The notes: generated by a model not told the origin, from the letters alone. A stretch of DNA of 64,000 nt from Cytobacillus solani (GCF_001420595.1 NZ_LJIX01000006.1:4927451-4991450); one strand, 5' to 3'; shown: positions 46,440 to 57,717, counted from the first letter of the stretch. Numbers and translations: made by a program.

Positions 46440-48329
46440 CTATTCGTTTGAAACTCTTGCGATTCGCCCCTGCTCGATATAAATCAGCAAAATTGAAATA
46501 TCTGCTGGATTTACACCAGAAATCCTTGAAGCCTGTGCAATGGATAAAGGCTGTACTTCTTTTAAATTATACTTCGCTTCTGTGGCAAGTCCGTTAATTG
46601 CATCATAATCGATATTCTCTGGAATTTTCTTATCTTCCATCTTTTTTAAACGCTCAACTTGCTGAAGGGATTTTTCAATATATCCCTCATACTTAATTTG
46701 AATTTCTGCTTGTTCTTCAACATCGGGATTTAGCAGCTCTTCACTAGGTACAAGCTTTTGAATATGCTCATACGTCATTTCAGGGCGTTTTAATAGATCA
46801 GAAGCCCTGATCCCATCCTTTAATTCACTTCCGCCTAGACTGTGAATTAATTCTTGAACTTCTGCAGTTGGCTTAATCATTGTTTTTTGAAGTCTTTTAA
46901 TTTCTCCTTCAATTGATTGCTTTTTTGCTAAGAATGTTTGGTAACGTTCTTCTTTAATAAGACCAATTGAATAGCCAAGCTCTGTTAAGCGTAAGTCGGC
47001 ATTATCATGGCGCAGCAATAAACGATATTCCGCACGTGAAGTAAGCAGGCGGTACGGCTCAGATGTTCCCTTTGTGATAAGGTCATCGATCATAACGCCA
47101 ATATAAGCATCCGAGCGGCTTAAAATAACCTCTTCTTTTCCAAGTGCTTTTAAACCAGCATTCATTCCTGCCATTAGACCTTGTCCCGCTGCTTCTTCAT
47201 AACCTGACGTTCCATTAATTTGACCAGCTGTAAATAAGTTTTTTACTTGCTTTGTTTCCAATGTAGGCCATAGCTGTGTTGGCACAATTGCATCGTATTC
47301 AATAGCATACCCAGCACGCATCATTTGTGCATTTTCTAAGCCAGGCACACTTCTAATTAGCCGATGCTGAACTTCCTCAGGTAAGCTCGTAGAAAGACCT
47401 TGAACATATACTTCCTGTGTATTTCTTCCTTCAGGCTCCAAGAAAATCTGATGACGAGGCTTATCATTGAAACGAACAACCTTATCTTCAATGGATGGAC
47501 AATAACGCGGACCTTTTCCTTGAATCATTCCTGAATACATCGGTGATCGATGAAGATTGCTATTGATAATCTGATGCGTTTCTTCACTCGTATACGTTAA
47601 CCAGCATGGCAGCTGATCTGTAATATACTTTGTAGTCTCGTATGAAAAAGCTCTTGGTGTTTCATCACCAGGCTGAATTTCCGTTTTGCTATAATCAATG
47701 GTTTGACTGTTTACTCGAGGAGGTGTACCTGTTTTAAATCGGACTAAATCAAAGCCAAGCTCCTGAAGATGTTCGGAAAGCTTAATTGACGGCTGTTGAT
47801 TGTTCGGACCGCTTGAATATTTCAATTCCCCTAAAATGATTTCTCCTCTTAGGAAGGTACCTGTTGTAATAATAACTGTTTTAGACGTATAGACTGCACC
47901 CGTTTGAGTCACTACACCTTTGCAAACACCATCTTCTACAATTAATCTTTCGACCATTCCTTGAATAAGTGTCAAGTTCTCTTCTTCTTCAAGAATTTTC
48001 TTCATTTCGTGCTGATACATGAATTTATCTGCTTGTGCTCTTAAGGCACGGACAGCTGGTCCTTTACCTGTATTCAACATTCGCATTTGAATATGGGTTT
48101 TATCAATTACCTTTCCCATTTCCCCACCTAATGCGTCAATTTCCCGAACCACTATTCCTTTAGCCGGTCCGCCAACTGATGGATTACATGGCATAAAGGC
48201 AATCATATCTAAGTTGATTGTCACAACTAATGTCTTTGCACCAATACGTGCTGATGCAAGGCCAGCTTCACAGCCTGCATGACCTGCGCCGACAACGATG
48301 ACATCATAATTTCCTGCTTCATATGGCAT
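46440..48329 (-). CDS. mnmG: tRNA uridine-34 5-carboxymethylaminomethyl modification enzyme MnmG (GidA)
   Basis: 629 residues. FAD-binding [21 protein letters not shown] at the N-terminus (wholly within residues 9-30), [13 protein letters not shown] near 47-59, [12 protein letters not shown] near 90 and the C-terminal [15 protein letters not shown] near 605-620 are all in place. With MnmE it modifies U34 of several tRNAs. Confidence 0.97.
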   Translation of the reverse strand: MPYEAGNYDVIVVGAGHAGCEAGLASARIGAKTLVVTINLDMIAFMPCNPSVGGPAKGIVVREIDALGGEMGKVIDKTHIQMRMLNTGKGPAVRALRAQADKFMYQHEMKKILEEEENLTLIQGMVERLIVEDGVCKGVVTQTGAVYTSKTVIITTGTFLRGEIILGELKYSSGPNNQQPSIKLSEHLQELGFDLVRFKTGTPPRVNSQTIDYSKTEIQPGDETPRAFSYETTKYITDQLPCWLTYTSEETHQIINSNLHRSPMYSGMIQGKGPRYCPSIEDKVVRFNDKPRHQIFLEPEGRNTQEVYVQGLSTSLPEEVQHRLIRSVPGLENAQMMRAGYAIEYDAIVPTQLWPTLETKQVKNLFTAGQINGTSGYEEAAGQGLMAGMNAGLKALGKEEVILSRSDAYIGVMIDDLITKGTSEPYRLLTSRAEYRLLLRHDNADLRLTELGYSIGLIKEERYQTFLAKKQSIEGEIKRLQKTMIKPTAEVQELIHSLGGSELKDGIRASDLLKRPEMTYEHIQKLVPSEELLNPDVEEQAEIQIKYEGYIEKSLQQVERLKKMEDKKIPENIDYDAINGLATEAKYNLKEVQPLSIAQASRISGVNPADISILLIYIEQGRIARVSNE

Positions 48330-48404
48330 GATGCTGCCTCCTTTATTACTTCTTTTACTTTATCTATTTTCGTAAACATTGTAGCTAATTAACAAATAAT
48401 TGGT

Positions 48405-48545
48405 AGAGGTTGATTTCTGCTCCAGGTTGCTCGCTTTCCGCGGGGGGCGGTGAGCCTCCTCGGCACTTTTGTGCCTGTGGGGTCTCACCTGTCTCACTAC
48501 TCTGAGCAGGAGTCTCGCACCTTCCACTCCAATCAACTAAGCTTT
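48405..48545. repeat. Bacillus-type intergenic repeat between mnmG and mnmE
   Basis: GC-rich for this genome. It contains GCTCGCTTTCCGCGGGG, GGTGAGCCTCCTCGGC, a complementary GGGGTCTCACC, and GAGTCTCGCACCTTCCACT. From memory this pattern is scattered through many Bacillus genomes. It folds into long hairpins and holds no ORF. It accounts for most of the 272-bp gap. Confidence 0.65.
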
Positions 48546-48601
48546 TTTCAAACATAAAACATAAATCTATTTTTAAAATAACGAGCTTTTAGAAATGACC
48601 T

Positions 48602-49987
48602 TTATTTACCTAAACAAAATTGCGAAAACAGCTGGTCGATAAGGCTCTCATGGACACTATCTCCAATAATTTCACCGAGCAGTTCCCATGTTCTTGTTAA
48701 ATCGATTTGGACAATATCAATAGGTGTGCCCATTTCGACAGCCTGTATCGCTTCTTCAATCGAATGTAAAGCTTGATTTAGCAGGGCAATATGACGGGTA
48801 TTGGATACATAGGTCAAATCCCCCGCCTCAATGGAGCCTTCAAAAAATAATGAGGCGATCGCTTCCTCTAATTCATCCACACCTTTATCTTCTAATAAAG
48901 AAGTCGTAACAAGCTTGTGGTTTTTTGAAAGTTTATGGACTTGGTCCATGTCTATCACTTGAGGCAAGTCTGTTTTATTAACGATCACGATAACATCCAT
49001 GCCTTCCACTGCTTTAAATAAATTTTCATCTTCTTTCGTACATTCATCTGAGTAATTTAGAACGAGTAAAATAAGATCCGCTTCTTTTAATACTTGCCGT
49101 GATCTTTCCACACCGATACGTTCCACAATATCCTCTGTTTCCCGAATCCCTGCAGTATCTAATAATCGCAGCGGGACCCCGCGAACATTAACATACTCTT
49201 CAATTACATCTCTTGTTGTACCAGGAATATCCGTAACAATTGCCTTATTTTCATGCACAAGACTGTTCAGTAATGAGGACTTCCCTACATTAGGACGACC
49301 AACGATAACAGTAGAAAGCCCTTCCCGCAAAATTTTCCCCTGCTGGGAAGTACGAAGCAGTTTCTCAATCTCCTCTTTTACATAGGACCCCTTTTCTAAC
49401 AACATTCGATGTGACATTTCCTCCACATCATCATATTCAGGATAATCGATGTTCACTTCAACGTGAGCTAATGTTTCTAATATTTCTTGACGAAGCTTCC
49501 GAATAAGCTTCGACAATCGCCCTTCCATTTGACCTAAAGCTAAATTCATCGCACGATCCGTTTTAGCACGAATTAAATCCATAACCGCTTCGGCTTGAGA
49601 TAAATCAATCCGCCCGTTTAAAAATGCCCGTTTTGTAAATTCCCCAGGCTCTGCAAGTCTTGCCCCATTCGTTAATAACAACTGGAGCACCCGATTAACA
49701 GAAACTAAGCCTCCGTGACAATTTATTTCAACAACATCCTCTTTCGTAAAGGTCTTTGGACCCTTCATCACGGATACCATTACTTCTTCCGCTACTTGTT
49801 CCGTTTTTGGGTCAATAATTTGACCATAATGGATCGTATGGGAGGAGACTGTTTTTAACCTTTTTCCGCCTATCCCCTTGAATAATTTATCTGCAATAGC
49901 AATTGCCTGATCTCCACTTAATCGTACAATGGCAATCGCTCCTTCACCCATCGGTGTAGAAATAGCCGCAATTGTATCAAATTCCAT
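48602..49987 (-). CDS. mnmE: tRNA modification GTPase MnmE (TrmE/ThdF)
   Basis: 461 residues. N-terminal formyl-THF-binding domain ([20 protein letters not shown]), helical domain, inserted GTPase ([12 protein letters not shown] near 227-238, [25 protein letters not shown]) and the C-terminal CLGK with the catalytic-type cysteine. Works with MnmG. The adjacent upstream region carries a DnaA-box cluster. Confidence 0.97.
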   Translation of the reverse strand: MEFDTIAAISTPMGEGAIAIVRLSGDQAIAIADKLFKGIGGKRLKTVSSHTIHYGQIIDPKTEQVAEEVMVSVMKGPKTFTKEDVVEINCHGGLVSVNRVLQLLLTNGARLAEPGEFTKRAFLNGRIDLSQAEAVMDLIRAKTDRAMNLALGQMEGRLSKLIRKLRQEILETLAHVEVNIDYPEYDDVEEMSHRMLLEKGSYVKEEIEKLLRTSQQGKILREGLSTVIVGRPNVGKSSLLNSLVHENKAIVTDIPGTTRDVIEEYVNVRGVPLRLLDTAGIRETEDIVERIGVERSRQVLKEADLILLVLNYSDECTKEDENLFKAVEGMDVIVIVNKTDLPQVIDMDQVHKLSKNHKLVTTSLLEDKGVDELEEAIASLFFEGSIEAGDLTYVSNTRHIALLNQALHSIEEAIQAVEMGTPIDIVQIDLTRTWELLGEIIGDSVHESLIDQLFSQFCLGK

Positions 49988-50092
49988 TTAAAATCCACCT
50001 CACTTACTGCCTTACCAAAATCCGTTTATCCCAAATAAATAGAATAGCACATGCCTATTTTTAAGAAAAGAATGGCGTACCCCTTATCACAA

Positions 50093-50178
50093 TTATCCAC
50101 AAGTCTTGTCTTTCAAATTCTCTATTCCTTTTATCCACATACATTAAATTTATTATGCTTTATTTTAACTTATCCACA
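50093..50178. promoter_or_regulatory. DnaA-box cluster upstream of mnmE
   Basis: Three perfect TTATCCACA boxes in the same orientation at 50093, 50131 and 50170. B. subtilis has a known DnaA-binding cluster at the equivalent gene (thdF/trmE). Confidence 0.85.
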
Positions 50179-50243
50179 TGTGAATAACAATAAAACCATT
50201 TGATAATTCCTATTCTGGCGATTTTCATATAAAAATAGGCACA

Positions 50244-50277
50244 AAAAAAAACTCCCAATTCATTGATTGGGAGTCAA
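50244..50277 (-). terminator. Intrinsic terminator of the spoIIIJ-jag operon
   Basis: ACTCCCAATC-type stem (ACTCCCAAT..ATTGGGAGT) with a run of eight A on the left, giving a T-run on the minus strand. Confidence 0.8.
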
Positions 50278-50448
50278 AGCCGCTTCTTTTGTTGTCTATC
50301 TCCAGCAGCTTTTCTATTTGTCTAGCTCCAGCGGCTACCCCCTCGAGGTCATAAGCCCATCCGTCCAAAAGGTTAAAAAGGCAACCTTTCAGCCGACTGG
50401 TCTTATGCTTGTCGGGGGTGACCAAGCCACTTTCGCTTTTCTACTTTA
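50278..50448 (-). repeat. Dispersed intergenic repeat, copy 2
   Basis: Read on the minus strand it has GAAAAGCGAAAGTGGC, GACAAGCATAAGACC, an AAAGGTTG..TTAACCTTTT pair and CTTATGACCTCGAG, followed by two GCTGGAG-type tails. It overlaps the last codons of jag by a few bases. Same family as 29976 and 59796. Confidence 0.75.
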
Positions 50449-51061
50449 TTGGTGAAATAACAAGATGACGATGCGGGTCATTGCCGCTTGAATATGTTTT
50501 TACTCGCTTATTTTCTGCTAGAGCTGCATGGATTACTTTTCGTTCGTATGAAGGCATCGGTTCTAATGCGACATTTTGACCTGTTCTTAACGCCTTTTGT
50601 GCTAAACGCTCGGCTAATTGTGTAAGGGTATCGTTACGTCTCTTTCGATAATCTTCTGCATCAAGTAAAATATTTATATATTGATCTGAGTATCGATTGA
50701 TGACAAGCTGTGTTAAATATTGTAACGAGTTTAACGTTTGACCCCTTTTTCCAATTAAAAGAGCAATCTTTTCTCCAGTTAGAACAAATTGGATATTTCG
50801 TCCTTCGCCAACAACTTCTATCGCAATTGGAGCACCCATTTTTTCACTAATATCCAACAAAAACTTCTTTGCTTCCTCGATTGGATCTTGCTTCAAAACA
50901 GCTTTCACAATTGCAGGTCTAGCGCCAAAAATACCGAAAACACCTTTTTTTCCTTCATCAACAATTGTAATCTCTACGCGCTCTTCTGTCGTTTGTAATT
51001 GAGCGAGTGCCGACTTTACTGCTTCCTCGACTGTAGTCCCCGTAGCAGTTACTTGTTTCAC
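50441..51061 (-). CDS. jag: RNA-binding protein Jag/KhpB (SpoIIIJ-associated)
   Basis: 206 residues. An N-terminal Jag domain ([32 protein letters not shown]), a KH domain ([19 protein letters not shown] near 108-126) and an R3H domain ([20 protein letters not shown]). It partners KhpA in binding mRNA. It overlaps spoIIIJ by 4 bases, so the two are coupled. Confidence 0.95.
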   Translation of the reverse strand: MKQVTATGTTVEEAVKSALAQLQTTEERVEITIVDEGKKGVFGIFGARPAIVKAVLKQDPIEEAKKFLLDISEKMGAPIAIEVVGEGRNIQFVLTGEKIALLIGKRGQTLNSLQYLTQLVINRYSDQYINILLDAEDYRKRRNDTLTQLAERLAQKALRTGQNVALEPMPSYERKVIHAALAENKRVKTYSSGNDPHRHLVISPIK

Positions 51062-51837
51062 TTTTTTGCTCCTCCTGCATTACCGGTTGCCTTCGCATTC
51101 TTAAGCTCCGGTCCTTTAATAAAATACGTTTGAACAATCATAAAGATATTTCCTACAACCCAGTATAATGAAAGAGCAGCTGGGAAGTTAATCGCAAAGA
51201 CAATAATCATGATCGGCATCAACCATAGCATCATTGCCATTTGCGGATTTTGATTCGCTGTTCCAGCCATCATCATTTTTTGCTGAATAAATGTTGTTGC
51301 TCCTGCAATTAATGGCAATAAATAAATGGGATCAGGGGCACCGAGATCAAACCATAGGAAATTATGATCGGCAATTTCTCGCGTACGAGTAATTGCATGA
51401 TAAAAACCAATTAAGATTGGCATTTGAATTATTAATGGAAAACATCCCGCTAGCGGATTAACACCATGCTGCTGGAATAAAGCCATTGTTTCCTGCTGCA
51501 GCTTTTGCTGTGTCTTTTGATCTTTCGAGCTGTATTTCTCTCTTAGCTTTTGCATTTCAGGTTGAATTGCCTGCATTGCTTTTGAGCTTTTCGTCTGTTT
51601 AATCATAAGTGGCAGCAAGAATAAGCGAATGATAATTGTAACTAGGATGATGGATAATCCAAAGCTGCCACCTGCAAATTCTGCAACTTTAATGATAAAC
51701 AGTGAAAGCGGATACACTATGTACTCATTCCAAAAGCCTTCACTCTCTGAAGTAATTGGCTGTTTAATCTCCGTACACCCCGATAATAATGCGATCACGA
51801 AAATTAAGCCGATTACCAGAAATACTCTTTTTTTCAA
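51058..51837 (-). CDS. spoIIIJ: Membrane protein insertase SpoIIIJ (YidC1/OxaA)
   Basis: 259 residues. A lipoprotein signal peptide with lipobox LLSGC (Cys about residue 21), five membrane helices, and the conserved [19 protein letters not shown]. The hydrophilic-groove Arg lies in the [10 protein letters not shown] segment near 70-80. It inserts membrane proteins and is needed for the sporulation sigma-G stage. Gene order with rnpA and rpmH is universal in Bacilli. Confidence 0.96.
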   Translation of the reverse strand: MKKRVFLVIGLIFVIALLSGCTEIKQPITSESEGFWNEYIVYPLSLFIIKVAEFAGGSFGLSIILVTIIIRLFLLPLMIKQTKSSKAMQAIQPEMQKLREKYSSKDQKTQQKLQQETMALFQQHGVNPLAGCFPLIIQMPILIGFYHAITRTREIADHNFLWFDLGAPDPIYLLPLIAGATTFIQQKMMMAGTANQNPQMAMMLWLMPIMIIVFAINFPAALSLYWVVGNIFMIVQTYFIKGPELKNAKATGNAGGAKK

Positions 51838-51967
51838 ACGTTTTTTCCTCCTAACTGCTTAGAAAATAATTATATTTATTTTTTTCCATGCATAAAACAC
51901 AGACTTGCATATATTTTAACATTTTTACTAACTCATGTCTTTAAAATTACCATGCCATTAAAGCTCA

Positions 51968-52363
51968 TCAGTTATTATTTGGTCGAAAATTCTGTTGTAC
52001 ATTATTGCCAGATTTTTGTTTTTTCAAAACCCTAGAAAGCTTTAATACATGGGTCAGACTTTTTTTAATTTCCTCTAATCCCATCTCAGCAACAGGTTTT
52101 CTAGCGATAATAATATAATCAAATTGGCTATGTACTTCATTCTCCATTTCGTGAAAGGCCTGGCGGATATATCTTTTTATCTTATTTCGCGTGACCGCAT
52201 TCCCTATTTTTTTACTAACTGAAAGACCAATTCGAAAATGCTCTTGCCCTGGCTTTTTTAACGAATAGACAATAAATTGGCGATTTGCAAATGACTTTCC
52301 TTTCTTAAAGGCCTCTTGAAATTCTTTATTTTTTTTTACACGATACTCTTTTTTCATCGTCAT
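51968..52363 (-). CDS. rnpA: Ribonuclease P protein component
   Basis: 131 residues, very basic. [19 protein letters not shown] at the start, [28 protein letters not shown] near 41-68 is the RNR signature region, and DYIIIARKP follows. The start could be the ATG two codons later. Protein subunit that assists the catalytic RNA in tRNA 5' processing. Confidence 0.96.
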   Translation of the reverse strand: MTMKKEYRVKKNKEFQEAFKKGKSFANRQFIVYSLKKPGQEHFRIGLSVSKKIGNAVTRNKIKRYIRQAFHEMENEVHSQFDYIIIARKPVAEMGLEEIKKSLTHVLKLSRVLKKQKSGNNVQQNFRPNNN

Positions 52364-52402
52364 TTACACCACCTTTAATCCAATACAAATTCTATGATTA
52401 TG

Positions 52403-52434
52403 GAAAAAAAGACCACTGACGTTTCAGTGGTCTA
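52403..52434 (-). terminator. Hairpin overlapping the rpmH stop codon
   Basis: AGACCACTGA and TCAGTGGTCT around a 2-3-base loop; seven A to the left give a T-run. It may attenuate between rpmH and rnpA, since rnpA lies only about 40 bp further on. Confidence 0.7.
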
Positions 52435-52566
52435 AGCAGATAATACTTTTCTTCCTTTACGACGACGACGAGCAAGTACGTTACGTCCGTTAGGCGTACT
52501 CATACGACTACGGAATCCATGAACTTTGCTTCTTTTACGCTTACTTGGTTGGTAAGTTCTTTTCAT
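52432..52566 (-). CDS. rpmH: 50S ribosomal protein L34
   Basis: 44 residues: [20 protein letters not shown] then [20 protein letters not shown] and LSA. The full canonical L34. It marks the left side of oriC and runs away from dnaA, as in nearly all bacteria. Confidence 0.98.
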   Translation of the reverse strand: MKRTYQPSKRKRSKVHGFRSRMSTPNGRNVLARRRRKGRKVLSA

Positions 52567-52786
52567 TATATGACACCTCCCTGAGGAATAGCTGCTAAAG
52601 ACAGTCTTAACTATTATAAAGATGCTACTAGAAAATTGTCAACTCTTGATTAAAGTAGTTGAACATCTTTGTTTAAAATTTGAAAAGATCTACTAGGAGA
52701 GTTTACCCTTTTTTCTGCTATCTGTCACTCTAAAATTTATATTTTAATAAAGTAAATTTCTTCAAGGGAATATAGCTACACCGCCT

Positions 52787-53050
52787 TGTGGATAAAATTT
52801 CGACAGTTTTTTCATTATCCACAACACATATTGACAGCTTTTTCACATAATCCTGTCATGTGGACAATTTTTATACCCAATATGTTATGCTTGTGGATAA
52901 TATCTGAAAAACCGTTGCACCTCCTAGTATTATCTGTTATCATAATTGTGTTTTCACTCTTAATAATTTATTGTGCATAACTTCTTTATCCACAGATTGT
53001 GGATATGTTGTGGACAGTTTATTCGAACGGTTTGTAAAACGTTGTCCACA
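52787..53050. promoter_or_regulatory. oriC: oriC, upstream DnaA-box region (between rpmH and dnaA)
   Basis: Perfect DnaA boxes at 52787 (reverse), 52815, 52892 (reverse) and 52986. One- or two-mismatch boxes lie at 52859, 52972, 52998, 53009 and 53042. This corresponds to the incA/incB part of the bipartite B. subtilis origin. It also carries the dnaA promoter, which DnaA represses. Confidence 0.9.
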
Positions 53051-53172
53051 AGTAGTGGATATTGTCGAAACCCTACTTTACTTCCTTATTATATATTTTT
53101 CCACATTTTAATTTTGATTGATTTTAATTTAATAGGCTAACAAGGATGAAGAAGGATCCATAAACCACTAAA

Positions 53173-53201
53173 TATAGGTTGTACAACTTGTATAACCTAT
53201 A
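53173..53201. repeat. Near-perfect 29-bp palindrome in the dnaA leader
   Basis: TATAGGTTGTACAA, one spacer base, and TTGTATAACCTATA; one mismatch in 14 pairs. It is followed by ATTTTTAATG, about 55 bp before the dnaA start. It could be an attenuator or a protein-binding dyad. Confidence 0.6.
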
Positions 53202-53255
53202 TTTTTAATGCAGAATTTAGCAGCTTTAACAAAAAGGCAAAAGGAGGGACATTGG

Positions 53256-54602
53256 TTGGAGAATATATCGGATCTTTGGAATAATGCTCTTGCTAAGATC
53301 GAGAAGAAAATAAGCAAACCAAGTTATGAAACATGGTTAAAATCAACAAAAGCTCACGCCCTTCAAGGCGATACTTTAGTCATTACTGTTCCAAATGATT
53401 TTGCCCGTGATTGGCTTGAAGAACGTTACTCCAAACTGATCTCAGAAATTGTCTATGAAATAACTGGAGAAGAATTAGGAGTAAAGTTTATTATCCCGCA
53501 AAATCAAACGGAAAATGATATGGATCTTCCTAATCCGCCAAAAAGAGCAAAGAAGGAAGAAGAGCAGCCAGAAATACCTTCCATTATGCTTAATCAGAAG
53601 AATACATTTGATACTTTTGTTATTGGTTCAGGTAATCGGTTTGCGCATGCGGCTTCTCTTGCTGTAGCTGAAGCACCAGCAAAAGCTTATAACCCTTTAT
53701 TTATTTACGGTGGTGTAGGATTAGGGAAGACACATCTAATGCACGCAATTGGACACTATGTTTTAGATCATAATCCGTCTGCTAAGGTTGTTTATTTATC
53801 ATCAGAAAAATTTACAAACGAATTTATTAACTCCATTCGTGATAATAAAGCGATTGATTTCCGTAATAAATATCGTAAAGTTGATGTTCTATTAATTGAT
53901 GATATTCAATTTTTAGCCGGAAAAGAATCTACACAAGAGGAATTTTTCCATACTTTTAATACATTGCACGAAGAAAGCAAACAAATTGTCATTTCAAGTG
54001 ACCGGCCGCCAAAGGAAATTCCAACACTTGAAGACCGTCTTCGTTCCCGATTTGAGTGGGGTCTTATTACTGATATTACTCCTCCAGATCTTGAAACAAG
54101 AATTGCTATTCTCCGCAAAAAGGCTAAGGCTGAAGGACTGGATATTCCGAATGAAGTGATGCTGTATATAGCCAATCAAATCGATTCCAATATCCGTGAA
54201 TTAGAAGGAGCACTTATACGAGTTGTAGCTTACTCCTCCTTAATAAATAAAGATATTAATGCTGATTTAGCCGCTGAAGCGCTGAAAGATATCATTCCTA
54301 GCTCCAAGCCGAAAGTAATTACCATTCATGATATTCAGAGAGTTGTAGGAGAGCATTATAATGTAAAGCTTGAGGACTTTAAGGCAAAGAAAAGAACGAA
54401 ATCAGTTGCTTTCCCTCGACAAATTGCTATGTATCTATCAAGAGAATTAACGGATTTTTCACTGCCTAAGATTGGAGAAGAATTCGGAGGAAGAGATCAT
54501 ACAACAGTTATTCATGCACATGAGAAAATTTCTAAACTAGTCCAAACGGATACTCAGTTCCAGAAGCAGCTGCGTGAAATTCATGAAATTCTAAAGGTAT
54601 AA
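53256..54602 (+). CDS. dnaA: Chromosomal replication initiator DnaA
   Basis: 448 residues from a TTG at 53256, chosen because AAAGGAGGG lies 7 bases upstream and relatives begin MENI-DLW. Domain I (helicase and SirA contact), a short variable domain II ([13 protein letters not shown]), the AAA+ domain with [15 protein letters not shown] and [12 protein letters not shown], and domain IV with [15 protein letters not shown] for box recognition. It is flanked on both sides by DnaA boxes. Confidence 0.98.
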   Translation: MENISDLWNNALAKIEKKISKPSYETWLKSTKAHALQGDTLVITVPNDFARDWLEERYSKLISEIVYEITGEELGVKFIIPQNQTENDMDLPNPPKRAKKEEEQPEIPSIMLNQKNTFDTFVIGSGNRFAHAASLAVAEAPAKAYNPLFIYGGVGLGKTHLMHAIGHYVLDHNPSAKVVYLSSEKFTNEFINSIRDNKAIDFRNKYRKVDVLLIDDIQFLAGKESTQEEFFHTFNTLHEESKQIVISSDRPPKEIPTLEDRLRSRFEWGLITDITPPDLETRIAILRKKAKAEGLDIPNEVMLYIANQIDSNIRELEGALIRVVAYSSLINKDINADLAAEALKDIIPSSKPKVITIHDIQRVVGEHYNVKLEDFKAKKRTKSVAFPRQIAMYLSRELTDFSLPKIGEEFGGRDHTTVIHAHEKISKLVQTDTQFQKQLREIHEILKV

Positions 54603-54633
54603 TGTGAATAACTCTATTCCGCTTACACACAGT

Positions 54634-54770
54634 CTGTCCACATGTGGATAGGCTGTGTTTCCATTCAATAAACAGAGTTATCCACATATCAACAAGACCT
54701 ACTAGTACTTCTATTATTTTTTTAAAAGAAAATATATAAATATACACCATAAAAAAATTATATCGGAGGA
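54634..54770. promoter_or_regulatory. oriC: oriC, downstream region with DnaA-trio elements and DUE
   Basis: DnaA boxes at 54634 and 54643 (one mismatch each, back to back) and a perfect one at 54678. The following CCTACTAGTACTTCTATTAT at 54698-54717 reads on the lower strand as six 3'-GAT-like trios, and an AT-only stretch follows. This is the incC/unwinding side in B. subtilis. Confidence 0.85.
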
Positions 54771-54778
54771 TTAAAAAA

Positions 54779-55915
54779 ATGAGATTCATAATCCAACGGG
54801 ATCGTTTGGTTCAAAGTGTTCAAGATGTTATGAAAGCTGTGACAAGCAGAACAACAATCCCTATTTTAACGGGAATCAAAATTGTTGCGACTACAGACGG
54901 AGTGACATTAACAGGCAGTGATTCAGATATTTCAATTGAATCCTTTATCCCAAAAGAAGATGCTGGAGACGAAATTGCAGAAATTAAACAACCAGGAGCG
55001 ATCGTTCTCCAAGCGAAATTCTTTAGTGAGATTGTAAAAAAATTGCCTACAGATACAGTTGAGATTCATGTCGAGAATCAATTGCAAACTGTTATCCGTT
55101 CAGGAAAATCTGAATTTAAGCTAAACGGCTTGGATGCTGATGAATATCCACATTTGCCGCAAATTAAAGAAGAAAATATCTTTAAAATCCCAACAGATTT
55201 ATTAAAAGCTATGATTAGACAAACAGTATTCTCAGTGTCCACCTCAGAAACACGCCCCATCTTGACAGGTGTAAACTGGAAGGTTGGAAATGGTGAATTA
55301 ACCTGTGTTGCAACAGATAGTCATCGTCTAGCATTACGAAAAGCAAGAATTGAAACAGAAGCGGATGAAAGCTATAATGTGGTTATTCCAGGAAAAAGCT
55401 TAGGTGAACTAAGTAAAATCTTAGATGACAACAATGATTTAATTGATATTGTTATTACAGAAAACCAAGTTTTATTTAAAGCAAAGAATCTCTTGTTTTT
55501 CTCAAGATTATTAGAGGGGAATTACCCAGATACTTCTAAATTAATTCCAAATGAAAGCAAGACGAATATTGTCGTCAATACAAAGGATTTCTTACATGCT
55601 ATTGACCGTGCTTCCCTGCTTGCTAGAGAAGGAAGAAATAATGTTGTTAAATTTACAACTATTCAAGATGGAATTATTGAAATTTCTTCGAACACTCCTG
55701 AAATTGGTAATGTAGTTGAAGAACTTCAAAGCCAATCGATTGAAGGGGAAGAATTAAAAATTTCTTTCAGTGCTAAATTTATGATGGATGCATTAAAAAC
55801 ACTGGAAGGATCAGAAATTACGATAAGTTTTACAGGGGCGATGAGACCTTTTGTCATACGTCCAATCAATGATGATTCGATACTTCAATTAATTCTGCCA
55901 GTTCGAACATATTAA
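54779..55915 (+). CDS. dnaN: DNA polymerase III beta subunit (sliding clamp)
   Basis: 378 residues. Three clamp repeats; MRFIIQRDRLVQSVQDVMKA at the start, RPILTGVNWK and ATDSHRLALRK mid-protein, and the C-terminal LILPVRTY. The ring dimer holds the polymerase on DNA. GGAGG precedes the ATG by about 9 bases. The AT-rich DUE is directly upstream. Confidence 0.98.
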   Translation: MRFIIQRDRLVQSVQDVMKAVTSRTTIPILTGIKIVATTDGVTLTGSDSDISIESFIPKEDAGDEIAEIKQPGAIVLQAKFFSEIVKKLPTDTVEIHVENQLQTVIRSGKSEFKLNGLDADEYPHLPQIKEENIFKIPTDLLKAMIRQTVFSVSTSETRPILTGVNWKVGNGELTCVATDSHRLALRKARIETEADESYNVVIPGKSLGELSKILDDNNDLIDIVITENQVLFKAKNLLFFSRLLEGNYPDTSKLIPNESKTNIVVNTKDFLHAIDRASLLAREGRNNVVKFTTIQDGIIEISSNTPEIGNVVEELQSQSIEGEELKISFSAKFMMDALKTLEGSEITISFTGAMRPFVIRPINDDSILQLILPVRTY

Positions 55916-55923
55916 AATATAAT

Positions 55924-55960
55924 TAAAAGCTGCTCGTGCGTTTGCGGGTAGCTTTTTATT
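55924..55960 (+). terminator. Terminator-like hairpin after dnaN
   Basis: AAAAGCTGCTCG pairs imperfectly with CGGGTAGCTTTT and is followed by T-rich sequence. Confidence 0.6.
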
Positions 55961-56046
55961 TTAATTATGTTACCTTTGAATATTAATCAGTTATTTAGTA
56001 GAATAAAGTATTAGAAGCTATTTTTAGATGCAGAAAGAGTGAAATG

Positions 56047-56256
56047 ATGACGAAAATAAAAATTAGTACTGAATATATTGCCTTAGGGCAATTCCTGAAG
56101 GCTGCGGATGTAATCCAAACAGGTGGAATGGCGAAGTGGTTTTTAAGTGAATATGAGGTATTCGTTAATGGAGAGCAGGATCAAAGGAGAGGAAGAAAGC
56201 TTCGTATAGGGGATAAAATCGAAATCCCTGATTATGGTTCCTTTGAAATTATTTAA
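56047..56256 (+). CDS. yaaA: S4-domain protein YaaA
   Basis: 69 residues. A single S4 RNA-binding fold: EYIALGQFLKAADVIQTGGMAK, then VFVNGEQDQRRGRKLRIGD. Conserved between dnaN and recF in Firmicutes, linked to ribosome assembly or recF expression. Two adjacent ATGs (56044 and 56047) are possible. Confidence 0.93.
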   Translation: MTKIKISTEYIALGQFLKAADVIQTGGMAKWFLSEYEVFVNGEQDQRRGRKLRIGDKIEIPDYGSFEII

Positions 56257-56340
56257 CAAATTATTCCATAAGTAAAAAATTCAACATTAAGCAAAAAGCA
56301 ATTGACCGAAGCTTTAAATAGCTAAAAGGATGTAGCGTCT

Positions 56341-57459
56341 ATGCATATAGAGCAATTACTTTTGAAAAATTATCGTAATTATGAAGAGTTAGAGGTACAC
56401 TTCGAAAATAAAGTGAATGTTATATTAGGCGAGAATGCGCAAGGGAAAACAAATGTGATGGAATCCATCTATGTATTAGCCATGGCAAAGTCTCATCGAA
56501 CATCAAATGATAAAGATCTTATACGCTGGGATCAAGAATATGCTAAAATAGAAGGACGGATACAAAAAAACTATGGTTCATTGCCAATGCAATTGATCAT
56601 TTCCAAAAAGGGGAAAAAGGCTAAATGTAACCATATTGAACAGAAAAAGTTAAGTCAGTATGTAGGAAATATGAACGTTGTCATGTTTGCTCCCGAAGAC
56701 CTTCATCTTGTAAAAGGCAGTCCGCAAGTAAGACGCCGTTTTATTGATATGGAAATTGGCCAAGTGTCCCCCGTTTATTTACATGATATCAGCCAGTACC
56801 AAAAAACATTACAACAGCGTAATCATTATTTAAAACAGATGCAAATAAAGAAACAATCCGATCATACGATGCTTGAAATTTTGACAGAGCAATTTATTCA
56901 GATAGCTGTGAAGATTGTATCTAAGCGTTTTGAATTTTTGAGGATGCTTGAAAAATGGGCGCTGCCCATCCATGAGGGCATATCTAGAGGACTTGAAACG
57001 CTGAAAATAGAGTACAAGCCGTCAGCAGATGTATCAGAACAGCTAGAATTGTCGAAAATGATAAATGTGTACGAGGGAAAATTTGCTAAAATAAAAAATA
57101 GAGAGATAGAACGCGGAACTACTCTATTTGGGCCACATCGGGATGATCTTCTTTTTTTTGTTAATGGCCGAGATGTCCAAACATTTGGGTCGCAAGGGCA
57201 ACAAAGGACAACAGCTTTATCTGTAAAGCTAGCAGAGATTGAACTCATTCATTCAGAAATTGGCGAGTATCCGATTCTTCTTCTTGACGACGTTCTTTCT
57301 GAATTGGATGACTACCGTCAGTCCCATTTATTAAATACAATACAAGGGAAAGTGCAAACCTTTGTAACAACAACGAGTGTCGATGGAATTGATCACCAAA
57401 CATTAAAAGAAGCAGCTGCATTTAATGTTAAAGCTGGCGGAATAACTAAGATTCAATGA
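56341..57459 (+). CDS. recF: DNA replication and repair protein RecF
   Basis: 372 residues. Walker [15 protein letters not shown] near 32-45, LFGPHRDDL near 260 and the Walker [13 protein letters not shown] of the ABC-type ATPase. It loads RecA at gaps. It is located between yaaA and remB as usual. A GGATG-type site precedes the ATG, which is rather weak. Confidence 0.97.
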   Translation: MHIEQLLLKNYRNYEELEVHFENKVNVILGENAQGKTNVMESIYVLAMAKSHRTSNDKDLIRWDQEYAKIEGRIQKNYGSLPMQLIISKKGKKAKCNHIEQKKLSQYVGNMNVVMFAPEDLHLVKGSPQVRRRFIDMEIGQVSPVYLHDISQYQKTLQQRNHYLKQMQIKKQSDHTMLEILTEQFIQIAVKIVSKRFEFLRMLEKWALPIHEGISRGLETLKIEYKPSADVSEQLELSKMINVYEGKFAKIKNREIERGTTLFGPHRDDLLFFVNGRDVQTFGSQGQQRTTALSVKLAEIELIHSEIGEYPILLLDDVLSELDDYRQSHLLNTIQGKVQTFVTTTSVDGIDHQTLKEAAAFNVKAGGITKIQ

Positions 57460-57468
57460 GGTGAGTGT

Positions 57469-57717
57469 TTGTATATCCATGTCGGAGAAGATATTTTAGT
57501 TCGTTCAAAGGATATCATTGCGATTTTAGATAAAGAAAGTGTTAACTCTTCTAAGTATATAGAAGAGTTTTTAGAATGCCAGAATGATTCTGTTGTAAAC
57601 CTTTCTAAAGGGTCTTTTAAATCAGTAGTTATCACTTCAAAGAAAGTCTATTTTTCCTCACTAGCTTCAGGAACATTGAAAAGACGTACGCAACATTCAG
57701 TTACCCACGATTACTAA
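57469..57717 (+). CDS. remB: Extracellular matrix regulator RemB (YaaB, DUF370)
   Basis: 82 residues from a TTG start with GAGGTGA upstream. MYIHVGEDILVRSKDIIAIL at the start is the DUF370 hallmark. In B. subtilis RemA (a relative) activates matrix genes; RemB contributes. It lies between recF and gyrB as in B. subtilis. A short CTGAC/GTCAG hairpin follows at about 57746. Confidence 0.92.
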   Translation: MYIHVGEDILVRSKDIIAILDKESVNSSKYIEEFLECQNDSVVNLSKGSFKSVVITSKKVYFSSLASGTLKRRTQHSVTHDY

